Assembly: GCA_016617855.1 (NCBI GenBank) | Contig: JAECUM010093712.1 | Span: 62,001-126,000, forward strand | Direction: 5' to 3' | Source of the DNA: Megalonaias nervosa | Lineage: Eukaryota > Mollusca > Bivalvia > Unionida > Unionidae | DNA length: 64,000 nt | Shown: one piece after another, positions 48,153 through 60,480 of the stretch | Layout of the letters: every line of letters starts with the position of its first letter | How positions within the stretch are numbered: the first letter of the stretch is position 1 | Notes under the pieces: generated by a model | Told to the model about the DNA's origin: nothing | Databases searched by the model: none | Seen by the model: only the letters and a program-made list of their open reading frames with translations | Made by a program: the position numbers and the translations under genes

Positions 48153-48392
48153 TGCAGGGAGTGGGGCTAGGGTTGGAGGTGGTTATGCAGGAAATAAAAG
48201 TGTAAGAATTGACAAGTATAATTATTGACCAAAATGTCAATGCAAGAAGAGAATTAAAATTTTTCTTTTCAAAGCAATAATCTTTTCCTTGACTCAGAAG
48301 TTCCTGCTACATGTTATATTTTGCCTGGTTAACAGAAAGCTGACGTAAATTTGTGAATGATTAAATGGACCTGTTTTTTTTCTGTATTTCAG

Positions 48393-48442
48393 TCACAAAA
48401 CAGAAAGACCCGGAGACTGGTCAACAGAGCCTGTTGTTTCAG
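48393..48442 (+). CDS. SF3A2: SF3A2 exon 5 (residues 119-135)
   Basis: Two bases plus 16 codons, acceptor tgtatttcag and donor gtagat. It encodes TKQKDPETGQQSLLFQ, part of the conserved core that contacts the other SF3a subunits (family knowledge). Confidence 0.95.
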
Positions 48443-50174
48443 GTAGATTTTGCATGGTTTGATTTTTTTTTAAATTTTCAAAGAAGACGTAAAGAATATC
48501 ACGATAACTCCCATCTGACCATCAGAGAGTCATTATAGCTATCATTCCATTTTGCCTTCTCATCCAACACCATTTGAATAACACACAAAGTGGATAATAT
48601 ACTTGCCATCATACTGACAAGGTGTGATCGGCCATTACTGCTGGATACACACTGTCGTAACCAGAGAGGATTCAGATATTCACATGAACACCAAAAAAAC
48701 CCACAAAAATTGTAGGGCTAAATTTGTGAACACAAGTATCAGGTAAAGAAAGACACGAGATGATTTTTAGCTCTACTGATCAAATACTAGAAGAATGTCA
48801 CAGCAGGACTCATCAAAATCTTGTCACCTCTTCTCTTGTCATGTTGACAGTTTGTGGTTTTATCTGAAGAAAATCTTAAATGATAACAGTACAATAACTT
48901 AAGTTGTTCCAAAAATAGTAATCACAGATTAATAAAACTTGGCATGTTGGTATATCTTGAGAGTGTATAGGGTTCAGTGATCTTCTCTCAAGGGTATCAG
49001 GTTTTGGATTACACTTAGGTATCTTGTGAAAATGTTGACTCAAACATATTAAAAAATCTGGTATGTTGTAGTTTCTTAAGAGTTTTTGAGATTGTTTCAT
49101 CAATTACAGAGATTGTTTAATCAATTACAAGAATAATTTCATCGTTTACAGTGAAAAAAAAGTTCTTAAAAAAGAGGAAGAAACAGACTTATTATGGATT
49201 CCTGGAAATTCATTTTGGCTTACAGAACATTAGTTCCATTGAGGGACTACTCTTGTTTATTTCCCCTTGGAAATGATATCATCATGTGAAGAGGTTGTTG
49301 AAAGTCTAAACTAAGTTAGACCTGCCCTTGAAAAATCCTGAATTAAACATTTTCAAATATCTTGGCGTTATAGAATTAGCATGTCTCTTATAACACATGG
49401 CATCAGTCAGAGAATTTGTGCTGTCATGGCAGTGAAGTTGCTTTCTTTCCCATCTTTCCTACAGCAAAGGCTTAATCATAAGAGACTTCTAGCACAATAA
49501 CATGATTGTTTCCCATTTATTTGTACAATTTATCTGGCCAAGGAATGTTTTGGAGCATTGTTAGCACCACTGGTCATAGACCAGAAGAGCTTATGAGACT
49601 GCCATTTTTCCATTATCCATCGATCTGTTAGCATTAGTTTCATATCTCTACTCCTCCTAAACTACTTGGAGGATTTGCCACAAAACTTTAATACACATTT
49701 TAATCTCAAGGTCTAGTTGGTTCTCATTGTATTCATCTAAATTAGAGTAACTCAACCATTCCAAAACTAGGTAAGTGCAACCTAATTCTCATGTACAAGT
49801 AACACTGGCATTTTAGCCAATTTTTTGTACATCTTTTATGTCATGAAACATTTAAAATCAAGCTTGGTTTTGACTTTTCACCGATGAAACTTTGTATGTT
49901 GGTCCATGTTAATAAATAGTATATTGCAGTAGCAATTCCTTCATTCAAATGGCATCTCAGGTGTTTTGACTGACAATCATTGTGCAGTGGGTTCACATCT
50001 GTAAAGACCAGCCTGTATTGGCTCTTGTGACATCTCTCTATACACAGCATTTATATTGCCATGGCATCCATCCTCCATACCAGTCTGTATATTGTCATCT
50101 ACTCCAGATGTACTCCTGTTATTGAGAAAATTTGTGTTAGGAAATTAATTTATTGCTCATATATCTGATTATAG
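48443..50174. other. SF3A2 intron 5
   Basis: Nothing recognised. A small duplication of gagattgtttcatcaattac occurs near 49088-49130. Confidence 0.5.
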
Positions 50175-50315
50175 ATTGACTACCCAGAAATTGTAGAGGG
50201 CGTGACACCACGACATCGATTCATGGCAGCTTATGAGCAGAAAGTGGAACCACCTGACAGAAAGTGGCAGTACCTACTATTTGCAGTTGAGCCTTATGAA
50301 ACCATAGCTTTCAAG
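50175..50315 (+). CDS. SF3A2: SF3A2 exon 6 (residues 136-182)
   Basis: 47 codons in phase 0, acceptor gattatag and donor gtaaag. It encodes IDYPEIVEGVTPRHRFMAAY, EQKVEPPDRKWQYLLFAVEP and YETIAFK, the most conserved block of SF3A2/Prp11. The following 7.7-kb intron contains a satellite-like array, a MITE and a LINE. Confidence 0.97.
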
Positions 50316-50419
50316 GTAAAGAGATGCAGAATAATATGATTTAATTATAACTTGCCCTGTGTGGCATAGAAGAAGCATTTTATTGAACACTTATAAACAT
50401 TTTAAATAAATATAACTTT

Positions 50420-50615
50420 GCACTGCAAGTTCATCTTGGAATGAGGATGAGCATATTCAAGATTTGAGCACATATTGAAATGAGTATGAGCATTTTCAAT
50501 AAGTATATTGTACTGTGAGTTCATCTTGTAATGAGAGTGAGCATTTTCAGTAAGTAATACTTTGTACAGCAAGTTCATCATGGAATGAGTATGAACATTT
50601 TCAGTAAGTAGAACT
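50420..50615. repeat. About 60-bp tandem repeat, three to four units
   Basis: Units share agttcatcttggaatgag, gagcattttcagtaagta and ctttgtac. SF3A2 intron 6. Confidence 0.7.
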
Positions 50616-51359
50616 TTCATGACATTAGTGTGAAGAATTATTACACTGTATGTTGGAATTAGATGAACAAATTGAATAGTAAGAACAGAACCTAAGAAAA
50701 CTTATCACATGCCTGGGTAATATGTAGCTAATTACATGACCAGTTCAGATTTTTTAGGTATTCAGATGATGAAAGCATGCTTTACACACCGAATTAACAC
50801 GTAATTGTGACTTTAATTTGTAAACTAGTACAAGTAGTCGAAATGATTCGTGGAGTACTTAGTATTTACTCAAATGGTCACCATTTTTAAATGCATTCAT
50901 TGAGGAGCATACACCCAACACTACTGTCATATTTTTGGTGTTGGTTCTTGCTGTTTCATTAGTGACACATGTCACACATGTAACTCAATCCATGTGTGAC
51001 ACACAAAAAAGCTTTTCAGTTGGTAAACTTTAGAAAAATATTGACTGCCTTACAGAGATCTTTATAGGATTGGCATACCTGAAATTAGCTCCTTGTGATC
51101 ACCTCTTCATTATTTATTTATTTACCATTGCTTAAAAATATCCACTCTAAATTCAATAATGCCTTTTCACCAATGTGTGATGCCACTAAAACTGCTTTGA
51201 CAGAGCATCCTGGTTGTTGTAACCTGCTTTCTAGGTATATTGAATGTTGCTTGAAAGATACGGAATGTTGCCACATCATTCTAGGATCCCACTAAAAATT
51301 CTCATAAGTAGCCAATACAGTCAGTCTAAATTTGTTGTAATTGTGTCTCATTTTTATAT

Positions 51360-52370
51360 GCTCACCATAGCATAATGTTGTCCATCAGTCTGTCTGTTGC
51401 TAACTTTGTTTCTGTACTACAAGTCAAGTTGTCCATCATTTATAGTTACCGAACTTTCTGGATGGCTTGCATTTTGTGTAAGGAAGAACACTATTGATTG
51501 TGGGGTCAAAAGATGTTGGGTCAAGGCCATTGTGCTTGAAAGAAGAAAACTGGTCTCCACACATTAACTGAAGTTCTCTGCCAGCTAAAGTTGCCAAACT
51601 TTTTGGATGGCTTTTATTTTGGGTAAAGAAGAACCCTATTATTTCAGGGTTTAAAGGTCAAGGTCACTGAAAGAAAAAAAATAATGTGAGTTCTCCACCA
51701 TCTGCAAGTACAAGACCTTGTGGATATCTTGCACATGGGCTAAGGCAGAACCGCCATTAATTTCAGGACCAAAAAAGTCAAGGTCACCGTGACTGAAAGA
51801 AAAAAGTTTCCATACTATAACTCAGGTTAACTACCATCTACTATTGCCAATCTTTGTGAATGGCTTGTATTTGGAAGAACCCTCTTGATTTTGAGATCAA
51901 AGGTCAAAGTCACTGAAGGAAGAAAAATGGTTTCTGCATAATCGACACTTACCAAATTTTATTGATATCTTGTACTCAGGATAGGGAAGAACCCTTTTGA
52001 TTTCAAGGCCAAAAGGTTATGGTGAAGGTCACATTGAATGAAGAGAAATGGTTTCTACACAATAACTCCAGTCGCCATCTACAGTTACCAGGATGGTTTG
52101 CCTTGGGGGTAAGGAAGAACCCTATTAATGTTGGGGTCAAAAAACAAAGTCAGTCATGGTAACTGTGACAGAAAGTGAAAGAAAGGTTTCCACACACTGA
52201 CATTAATTCGATGTCACATACCAGGACCGAACTTTGTGGATGGCCTGCACTTGTAGTATGGAAAAAAACTAAATTTTTGTGTCAGATGGTCAAAGGTCAA
52301 GGTCACTGTGACAGAAAAAAGGGTTTCTGCCAAAAAGATCCTGTTATTGACATAGTGGACTATTAAACAT
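51360..52370 (+). repeat. Satellite-like tandem repeat, period about 140-165
   Basis: Six to seven diverged monomers share actttttggatggctt, gtaaggaagaaccctatt, ggtcaaggtcactg and tttctgcacaataactc. The same repeat recurs at 53460-54060, 57492-57780 and 58640-59190, so the intron once held a longer array. Confidence 0.8.
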
Positions 52371-52907
52371 ATGTTAGGCATTTAATACTGCATTTATGGT
52401 ACTCTTGTTGCACAAGACAAAGAAGGTAGTAGCCAGAATGGATTATTTCATTAAATTTTAGTCATCTGGTGCAAATGGTTGTAGCCAGTGACTACTTTGG
52501 CTTCCACTAAAAGAAACTTAGTAAGTGTGGTTGTTTTGTAAGTTACTGCTCATTAACAATTTCCGATTTTAGATTTTTCCAATCTAGCACACAGATTTTA
52601 TGTAAATTAAATAAAGCATGCCAGAAATGTTTATTACATTCCTGATAATAATTTTATTTCACTTGTATATTTTCAAAGGCATGATTTATATCGATCATTA
52701 GTAAATTTAATTACAGCATTTTAACGAACAGTCCCATTTATATGATAGTAATAGGTTGATTGTAACAACTTATTGCATCTTTATTTAAAACCTTATGTTT
52801 ATTTGACAGGTGTTTTAATCACATGGTTATGGTTGGAACTGCTTACATCAGGTCCAAAAGAGTTAGCTGTATTGAAAATAAGAATTCATATGCTGTCCTA
52901 TTTTACT

Positions 52908-53122
52908 GTACATACTCGCTTATAAGACTAGTCCCACTGCAAACTGCAGAGACCCAGATCTTCCATTGCATAATGTGCCAGCAGATCTGGGTCTGTGCAG
53001 TTTGTTAGGACTAATCAGTGAAACAAAATAAAATTGACCTTAATCTGCATGCGCATTACGTTACAACAGATCAGAATCTTCATTGTTTGCAGTTCGACTC
53101 GACTTATAAGCAAGTATGTATA
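52908..53122. mobile_element. Fold-back MITE copy 7
   Basis: Starts tgtacatactcgcttataag and ends cttataagcaagtatgtata. The internal hairpin arms are complete. It sits in SF3A2 intron 6 beside satellite-like sequence. Confidence 0.85.
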
Positions 53123-53290
53123 GAGCAGAATCACTGTTTGAAAACGGAACAGGTACAGTATAACTTATTGAACTGGCTCCTGAGTATCATAAATCCCTGA
53201 GATTGAGACCACAAAATTCAGTCGAGCACATATTCTGCCTGAACCACTTTGAATTTTTGGTCCCAATTATGGCCAAATTTCAAATACTGT

Positions 53291-53377
53291 ACAGTAAAAC
53301 CTGTCAAGAAAGACCATCTGTCTTGAGAGACCATGATTTTTTTTACAGGAGTGGTCTTTCAAGACTGGTTCTACTGT
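53291..53377. mobile_element. 87-bp hairpin element
   Basis: acagtaaaacctgtcaagaa (left) pairs with the reverse complement of the right end, acagtagaaccagtcttgaa, and agacc/ggtct continues the stem. It looks like a minimal non-autonomous DNA transposon or a deleted one. Confidence 0.5.
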
Positions 53378-53459
53378 TCTGTATATTTGTTCATTGCATG
53401 GTTTGGATCAATAGTACATATTTACACACCGTTCTTAAGGCAGAGCATATGTTGTGACA

Positions 53460-54060
53460 TCCATCTGTCAGTATGTTCCCCATTTTTTTTCTCACAGTGA
53501 GTTCTCCACTATATACAATTATCTAACTTGGGTTTCATATGGGGTAAGGAAGAAGTCTTGAAGTTTTGAAGAAGTGGAAGATGTTTTCAAGTCAAAATGA
53601 CCTGCACTAAATTATGTGGGTGACATGCACTTGGAGTAAGGTCAAAGCTTATTTAGTATCAAAGGTCAAGGCCACTGTGTTGGAAGAATGAAAAATGGTT
53701 TCAGCTTATCATGTCATGATGTCCATCCATCCATGTTGCATATTTTGTTTCTGCACAATAACTCAAGTTCTCCACCATCTACATTTACCAGACTTTGTAA
53801 ACAGCTTTTATTTGGGTTTAGGAAGAAGTCTGTCAGTTTTGGGATAAAGATGGGCAAGGTCAAGTTCACTGAGGCTGAAAAAAGAACTGGTTTCATAACT
53901 TTAGTTCGGCATGACAGACCTAGACCAGATTTTGTGGATGGCTTTCACTTTGCGTTGTTTTGTTGTCAGAAGGTTAAAGATCAAGGTCACTGAAAATGAC
54001 AAATTTTCTCTACTCTAAATTTTAATTCTCAACCATGTACTTTTGCAAATGTTTGTGAGC
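53460..54060 (+). repeat. Satellite-like repeat, segment 2 (left of the LINE)
   Basis: About four monomers of the 51360-52370 family with aaggtcaaggccactgtg and agttctccaccatctac. The last monomer is cut by the LINE. Confidence 0.75.
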
Positions 54061-54077
54061 AACCTTTCGGATAAGAC

Positions 54078-54746
54078 TTGACAATTTGTTCTCCTTCGCT
54101 ACTTTTGGTTTATAATTGGAAGGTCGCTGATGACCTTCACAGCAGTGATCACTTTCCAGTCTCCCTTGAAAATATTAACTCTACAATTGATGACGCAGTT
54201 CCACAATGGAATTTAAAGAAGGCCGACTGGACTAAGTTTGAAACACTTTGTACAGCTAGGCTTAACAGGAATACCGTTCTAAACGACAGTGACCCTATTT
54301 GTCATTTTACTTCTGTCTTAATTGAGATTGCAGAGGAATCCATTCCTAAGTCCTCACCGAACTGTAAAAGAACCCAAAAACCGTGGTTCACCAAAGAATG
54401 TAAAGAAACCATTAGACAATGCCGAGAAGCACTGAAAGAATTTAATAATCACCCAACGCCTGAAAATTTAACTAAGTACCGTATTGTTCAGGCCAAAGCT
54501 CGCCGCACGATTAAAGAAAGAAAAAGAGCATCATGGAAAAAATATGTTTCAACTTTAAATTCTCGTTACTCTATAAAGAAAGTTTGGGACACGATCCGCA
54601 ACATAAATGGAAAAGGAAAACACAATTCATTCCAACAACTGAAACTAAATAACAACAGTTTTAATTCCAAACATGAAATATACTTGCTGATAGTTTCTCT
54701 AAAAATTCCTCATCGCCTAATTATTCAGAAGCTTTCCGAAGATTAA
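54078..54746 (+). pseudogene. LINE endonuclease tail and linker
   Basis: The frame starts in the last part of an APE-type endonuclease with the catalytic-His motif LHSSDHFPVSLEN. A basic linker (KAKARRTIKERKRASWKKYV) leads to the RT. The rest of the endonuclease is absent (5' truncation). Confidence 0.75.
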
Positions 54747-54819
54747 AAGCTCAAAAAGAAAAGACATGGTTGAAATTAACGCATCGTAGAACTCAGAAAG
54801 TTATAATCAACCGTTTTCA

Positions 54820-55740
54820 TTGTTGGAGCTTATGGAATCAATGAATAAGGCCCATGATAAGTCCGTTGGGCCTGACGATATACATTACCAGTTTTTGAAA
54901 CACCTTCCAGAACCATCATTAACAGTTCTTCTGGAAAACTTCAATGATTTATGGATTACTGGTAATGTACCAGAAATTTGGAAAGAAGCAACAGTAATAC
55001 CAATTCCCAAACCAGGCAAAGATAATGCAGATCCTACCAACTATAGACTCATATCACTGACTAGCTGCATATGCAAAACAATGGAACGAATGATCAGTTC
55101 TCGGTTTGTATGGTATTTGGAAACCAACAATTTAATATCTCCTTTCCAAAGTGGCTTTTGTTATGGTCGTAGCACCAATGATCATCTGGTTAGAGTGGAA
55201 ACATTTATTCACTACGCTTTTATCAAGAAGGAACATTTAGTAGCGGTTTTCTTTGACTTGGAAAAGGCCTATGACACGACATGGAAGTATGGGATACTAA
55301 ATGACCTGCACGATCTGGGTCTAAAAGGCCGTCTGCCCTCTTTCAAATCAAACTTTCTCTCAGACAGAGAATTCAAGGTACAAGTGGTTTCCATCCTCTC
55401 TGATATGCATGACCAAGAGATGGGTATGCCCCAGGGCAGTATTTTATCAGTGACCCTTTTCAGCATTAAAATAAATAGCATCACCAAGTGTCTGGCTCCT
55501 GGTGTGGATTGCTGTTTATACATTGATGACTTTCTAATATGTTACCGATCAAAGCACATGCATAAAATTGAAAGACAACTACAGCAAAATATCAACAAGA
55601 TTCAAAATTGGGCCAATACTAATGGTTTCAAATTCTCTAAATCAAAAACAGTACGTATACATTTCTGTCAGTTACGAAGACATCATGATGAACCTAAACT
55701 CACACTGGACGGAACACCTATTCCAGTTTCCACTTGTTGA
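54820..55740 (+). pseudogene. LINE reverse transcriptase
   Basis: 306 residues of intact RT frame. Motifs in order are KSVGPDDIHYQFLKHL, EATVIPIPKPGKD with NYRLISLTSCICKTMERMI, FFDLEKAYDTTW (motif A), GMPQGSILSVTLFSI (motif B) and CLYIDDFLI (motif C, YIDD). A frameshift near 55650-55740 moves the thumb region to another frame (continuing to 55894, then 55900-56115). Confidence 0.85.
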
Positions 55741-56111
55741 GGAAACAATGTTTTTAGGTATTATCTTCGACAGAAAACTGACTTTTATTCCACTCCTGAA
55801 GAATTTGACAGCTAAATGCTTGAAACCTCTAGATCTACTTAAAGTAGTAGCGCACACTGACTGGGTGCTGATAGAAAAGTCATCCTCAGTTTAAATAGAA
55901 TGTTTATTTGCTCCACATTAGACTATGGTTGCGTTATATATGGTTCAGCTAGGAAGTCCTATTTGAAGATGCTGGACCCAATTCATCATCAAGGAATAAG
56001 ACTCGCTCTGGGAGCATTTAAGACATCCCCGTGTGAAAGCCTACTCGTTGAAGTGAATGAACCACCTTTATCACATCGTAGAGAAATGCTTTCCGCACAG
56101 TATGCTCTAAA

Positions 56112-57185
56112 TTGAGATCAAACCCTCTGAACCCTGCTTTTTCAGCTGTTTTTCAACCCAAATACAAAACCATATATGAAAATAAACCAAATGCCACACC
56201 TACCTTTGGCATTAGAATATTACCATGCCTTGACAGTACCAGAATTGGTCTTTCAAAAGTTCAGAAAATGTCCGTCTCCGAAACACCTCCCTGGCTACTT
56301 AACAACCAAAAGTACTTTTTGCATTACATGAAGGAAAAAAATCGGAGACAAACCCTTCCATCTTCCATAACTCTTATCACGAACTCCTCACCCAATTTGA
56401 AAATTATACAAGAATATATACTGATGGATCCAAAGATGAGGAAAAGGCTGCTGCAGCCTTCATTAGTGGAAAACACACAACAAAAGTTCACTTGCCAAAT
56501 GGTACATCAATTTTCTCAGCTGAAATCAGAGCAATAGACTTTGCTTTGTAATATATTGAAAACAAACATATTTTAAACAGCATCATCTCCGACTCACTAT
56601 CAGTACTTCAGTCACTACATCATAGAAAACTGGAGAATCCATTATTAGCCAATATTCTCCTCAAACATACTGAGTACCTCCCACAATATAGTATACTCTT
56701 GGTTACCCAGTCATATTGGCATTAAAGGTAATGACAAAGCAGACTGCGCTGCTAAAATGGCCCTATCACTAGAACCATCTGATTTTAGAATACCATATAC
56801 TGATTTTAGACCTAGTATCAAAGAATGTTTACGTCAGAAATGGCAGGCATCATGGAATGATACCGTGAATAACAAACTTCATGCCATCAAGCCAACCCTA
56901 GGAGAATGGACTCCTTCTTACAGAGCCGTACGCAGGGAGGAGGTAGTCATTGCAAGAATTCGAATTGGTCATACTTATTTAACCCACTCCCACATACTAA
57001 AAGGAGAAGACCCACCAGAGTGCATTTCTTGCAACGAACCATTCACCGTTAAGCACTTTATGTTGGAGTGTTTCGACCTCCAACCTACACATGATCAGAA
57101 TTACAATGTGCATGACGTTAGGGAGCTCTTTGATACAGTGAGTGTGTCTTATAGAATTCCTGAAAGAAGTAAATATTTATTATAA
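56112..57185 (+). pseudogene. LINE RNase H and CCHC C-terminus
   Basis: From about 56411 the frame reads RIYTDGSKDEEKAAAAFISG and then FSAEIRAIDFAL, the first RNase H motifs, ending in a stop. After a damaged stretch comes WLPSHIGIKGNDKADCAAKM (third RNase H motif, near 56700-56760). The C-terminal frame ends with CISCNEPFTVKHFMLEC, a CCHC motif. Confidence 0.8.
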
Positions 57186-57491
57186 GCTATAGCTTTTATG
57201 CTGTCACCTTGAGCAGTTTTATGTGCTATATATACTGTCCCTAAATTTTAATTACCTTTCATCTGTCTTCATTATCATATACCATTTACATTCCTTGTTG
57301 ATCGGAAAGCTTTATTTATTTACCACCATTACCATCTTATCATTTTACTTTCAACTGTTTGGTTTTGTATCGCTGGTCGATACGAAACTTTTTACCACTT
57401 TTAAATGATCAAACATATAACCTTTTGTATGGCGCTAAATAGCTTAGCAGTGCTGGTGCGCCGTAAAAATTAATCAACCAACCAACCAACC

Positions 57492-57780
57492 AACCTTTCA
57501 GGTAAGAAAGAAGCCTGTTGATTTGCTAGTCAGAAGGTCAAGGTTGTTGTGACTTATTTCACAGAAGTTTTGTTACAGAGTAAGTTTCTTCATCAAACGT
57601 TTTGGATGGCTTGCACCTAAGGTAATACAGAAATTTTTTTATTTTGGGGTCTAAATGTCAAGAGTCATGGTCATGATAAGTCTGATAAGAAAATAATGGT
57701 TTCTGTGCAGTAAGTTTAGTTTAGTTCAAGACAACATACATTGACCAAAGGTCATGGTCATGAGATTTGTTGAAAAGTAA
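57492..57780 (+). repeat. Satellite-like repeat, segment 3 (right of the LINE)
   Basis: Resumes mid-monomer at ggtaagaaagaagcctgttg, exactly where segment 2 stopped, and continues for about two monomers. Confidence 0.75.
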
Positions 57781-58058
57781 TCTGCAGTCAGCCATGCCAT
57801 AATAATACCTACATGGAGGACTATTAAAAATGGGGCTTACAGTACCATTCTTGTAGCCATATATTCAGAAATCAAATTTTAATCTATTATAGACTGAATC
57901 CATTGTATGTGAATGTGTCTTTGCAAATTTCCACAAAAATGTTTAAGTCTTGGTGAGTAAAGTTTTCAGTAGTTTTGAGGTTCTTATAAACAGGAAGTGA
58001 ATGGTTTTTAATCATGTGGTCACATATTTTGAGAATTAATGTGAAATTATGTTGACAG

Positions 58059-58127
58059 GTACCCAGTCGTGAAGTTGATAAAGAGCCCAAGAAACTCTGG
58101 TCTCACTGGAACAGAGAGACAAAGCAG
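58059..58127 (+). CDS. SF3A2: SF3A2 exon 7 (residues 183-205)
   Basis: 23 codons in phase 0 between gttgacag and gtaaga. It encodes VPSREVDKEPKKLWSHWNRE then TKQ, matching the family's W-HWN-ETKQFFLQF motif that continues in the last exon. Confidence 0.96.
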
Positions 58128-58639
58128 GTAAGATTCATATCATATACAAAAACCTAAATATTTTGTCTTTTATAATGCTTTGCATCTTTTATCTCAATTC
58201 ATACTCTTTGAGTCAGCTTGCAATACATGGAGTCATAATCAGGATGGGCCGAGGGAGTTGCAAATTATCTTTAAATTTCAAAAATCTGTTTCCTTGGTGG
58301 TTGGTGCAGTTTTTGCACACCCATGTAGTGGAGGCCATCTTGATTGGATCATGTCCATCCCCATCTATTCAGCCTGTAAAGCTTGTCAGCAGTAATGTAC
58401 TAAACTCCAGTCAATTTAGACCAATGAAATTTGGTTTGAATATTTGTACACATGTTGATGACCTAATTATATTTTTTGTCCATTACAAGAAAAATTTCAA
58501 GTTTTTACTTATATGTTTACTTATTGGACTTTTATGACACAAAAATCAGTTGATAGATCAATACAATTTCGGTGGATGACCTGATTAAATTTTCAGTCTG
58601 TATGATAATTTTTATGAGGTAGAATGTATGATGTTATGA

Positions 58640-59190
58640 TCTTGTCTTTCTGTCTGTGTCTGTTACCAGTTTTATTTCCACACAATAATTAATATTGTCT
58701 GCCATATAGAATTGCCAAACATTTTTGGTGGCTTACATTTGAGGTAAGAAAGAAACTATTGATTTTGGAGTCAAAGCTAACTGAAGAAGAAACCTTGTTT
58801 CCACACAATAGCTAAGAGTTCTCCAGTATCTTGGGGTAGAGAAGAACACTGTAGATTTTGGGATCAGAGCTCAAATGTCTAGGTCACTATGATTAAAAAA
58901 AAGAAAAGTGGTTTCCACACATTAACTCAACATTGTCACCCTCTACAGTAACTAGACTCTATTGATGGTTTACACTTGGGGTAAGGAAGAACCCAATCAA
59001 TTTTGAGGTGAGAGGTCAAGGTCATTGGGACAAAAAAGGAAAAACTATGCAATAACTTCAGTTCTCGACCATCTACAGTTACCAAGTTTGAGGATGACAT
59101 GCACTTGGGATTAGGGGTTTCTGCACAAAAATTTAAGTTACCTACATAGAGGACTATTAAGCACATGGCAGATATATGATGGTGATCTTT
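58640..59190 (+). repeat. Satellite-like repeat, segment 4 in SF3A2 intron 7
   Basis: About four diverged monomers (gtaaggaagaacccaatcaa, gaggtcaaggtcattggga) between exons 7 and 8. Confidence 0.7.
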
Positions 59191-59691
59191 TTCTGTATTG
59201 TACACATTAATGTGTTGGAGTTTCCTGATATATATCTAATTAGCACACTTGAGTAAAAATCAGTTCATGTAGCCAAATGAAATTTAACATCCCTATTTGT
59301 ATTCACATGTAGATGACTTGGCCATATTTTCATGCAGTTATATTCGTATTTCAGATTTTTCTAAATTTTAGTTTAATTAGATATTTCAGTAGCACATTCC
59401 TTCCTTTGATATATACCAAGAATGGGCAGGCAGGGCAAAATTATAAATCAATTTTCTTTTATTTTTGTCTTCAGTTGTGATAAAACATGGTTGTCTATGT
59501 TTCTTTTTATTTAGGAAATTGATCTTGTCACAGAATATTGTCAGAGTGATGAAGCAGTTGATGTTCATACAAAAAAAAGGACAAACATAGCTTTTTATAG
59601 CTATCTCAATGTTTTCCCTGAATAATTGTTGAAATTATACATTAATTAGTTATCAAGAAAAACAAATGGTTCCTTTGTTTTCTTTTTTCAG

Positions 59692-60120
59692 TTTTTCCTG
59701 CAGTTTGCCTTCAAGTTGGATCCAAAAACACTCCAGCCACCTCCTCCACCACCACCACCACCTCAGCAGCATCCACCGAGTGGTCCTCCTCAAGTTCAGC
59801 TACCCCCTCCACCAAGGCTACCACCCCCACCCAGGATGCCACCTCCTCCCCCTATGGCCCCTCCCCCACCAGTACCAGGTGGGGCAATGGGACCAATCAT
59901 CCCAAGACCCCCTCCACCAATGCCTCCTGGCCCCCCACCAATGGCCCCACCCCCAATGCCTCCTCCAGGTGTCCATCCTCCAGGGATTCCCATCCGTGCT
60001 CCACCCCCACCTCCAGTACCCCCACCACCTGTACCTCCCATGTCATCACCAGGTGGACCCTTGCCAGCAGTACCCCCACCCCCACCACCTCCACCATCAA
60101 ATCCTCCATCTTCAAATTAA
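59692..60120 (+). CDS. SF3A2: SF3A2 exon 8 (residues 206-347), proline-rich tail and stop
   Basis: The exon follows a 15-base pyrimidine run (ttttcttttttcag) and ends at TAA 60118-60120. It completes the FFLQFAFKLDPKTLQPP motif, then becomes almost entirely Pro with Gly, Met and Ala. Vertebrate SF3A2 carries about twenty GVHPPAP-like heptads here. This tail has one clear echo, GVHPPGIPIRAPPPPPVP, and otherwise polyproline. The region is GC-rich and repetitive, so assembly errors in tail length are possible. Confidence 0.96.
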   Translation, partial: FFLQFAFKLDPKTLQPPPPPPPPPQQHPPSGPPQVQLPPPPRLPPPPRMPPPPPMAPPPPVPGGAMGPIIPRPPPPMPPGPPPMAPPPMPPPGVHPPGIPIRAPPPPPVPPPPVPPMSSPGGPLPAVPPPPPPPPSNPPSSN

Positions 60121-60157
60121 GACCTTTTGACTGTGTTTCATTAATCTGTCATGCATC

Positions 60158-60480
60158 AGCTGTAGGAACCATAATTGTTTACATCTTAGAGTTCTGATGA
60201 AGGAACCATAATTGTTTACATCATGATTGGAGTACTGAAGAAGGAACCATAATTGTTTACATCTTCATTGGAGTACTGATGAAGGAACGATAATTGTTTA
60301 CATCTTAATTCGAGTAGTGATGAAGGAACCATAATTGTTTACATCTTCATTGGAATACTGATGAAGGAATGATAATTGTTTACATCTTAATTCAAGTACT
60401 GATGAAGGAACCATAATTGTTTACATCTTAATTGGAATACTAATGAAGGAACATAAATGTTTACAACCTAATTGGAATAC
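60158..60480 (+). repeat. 41-bp tandem repeat in the SF3A2 3' UTR
   Basis: About eight units of a 41-base repeat with core ggaaccataattgtttacat follow the stop codon by 38 bases. Some units read ggaacgata or ggaatgata, and the last ones degrade. Because the units lie in the transcribed 3' UTR, the mRNA should carry them. Confidence 0.9.

Larger units (their letters stand above)
54076..57491 (+). mobile_element. LINE of the RNase H-bearing I/Nimb-like group, 5'-truncated and broken
   Basis: The element begins inside the endonuclease and continues through RT, RNase H and a C-terminal CCHC motif. It ends in an (AACC)n tail after a 3' UTR with atggcgctaaatagcttagc. RT followed by RNase H and a CCHC is typical of I-superfamily LINEs such as Nimb. 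A target-site duplication flanks it (54061-54075 and 57492-57506). Several frameshifts and stops inactivate it. Confidence 0.85.

Noticed and set aside
59796..60041. Glycine-rich minus-strand frame opposite SF3A2 exon 8
   Set aside because: Shadow of the proline codons of SF3A2.
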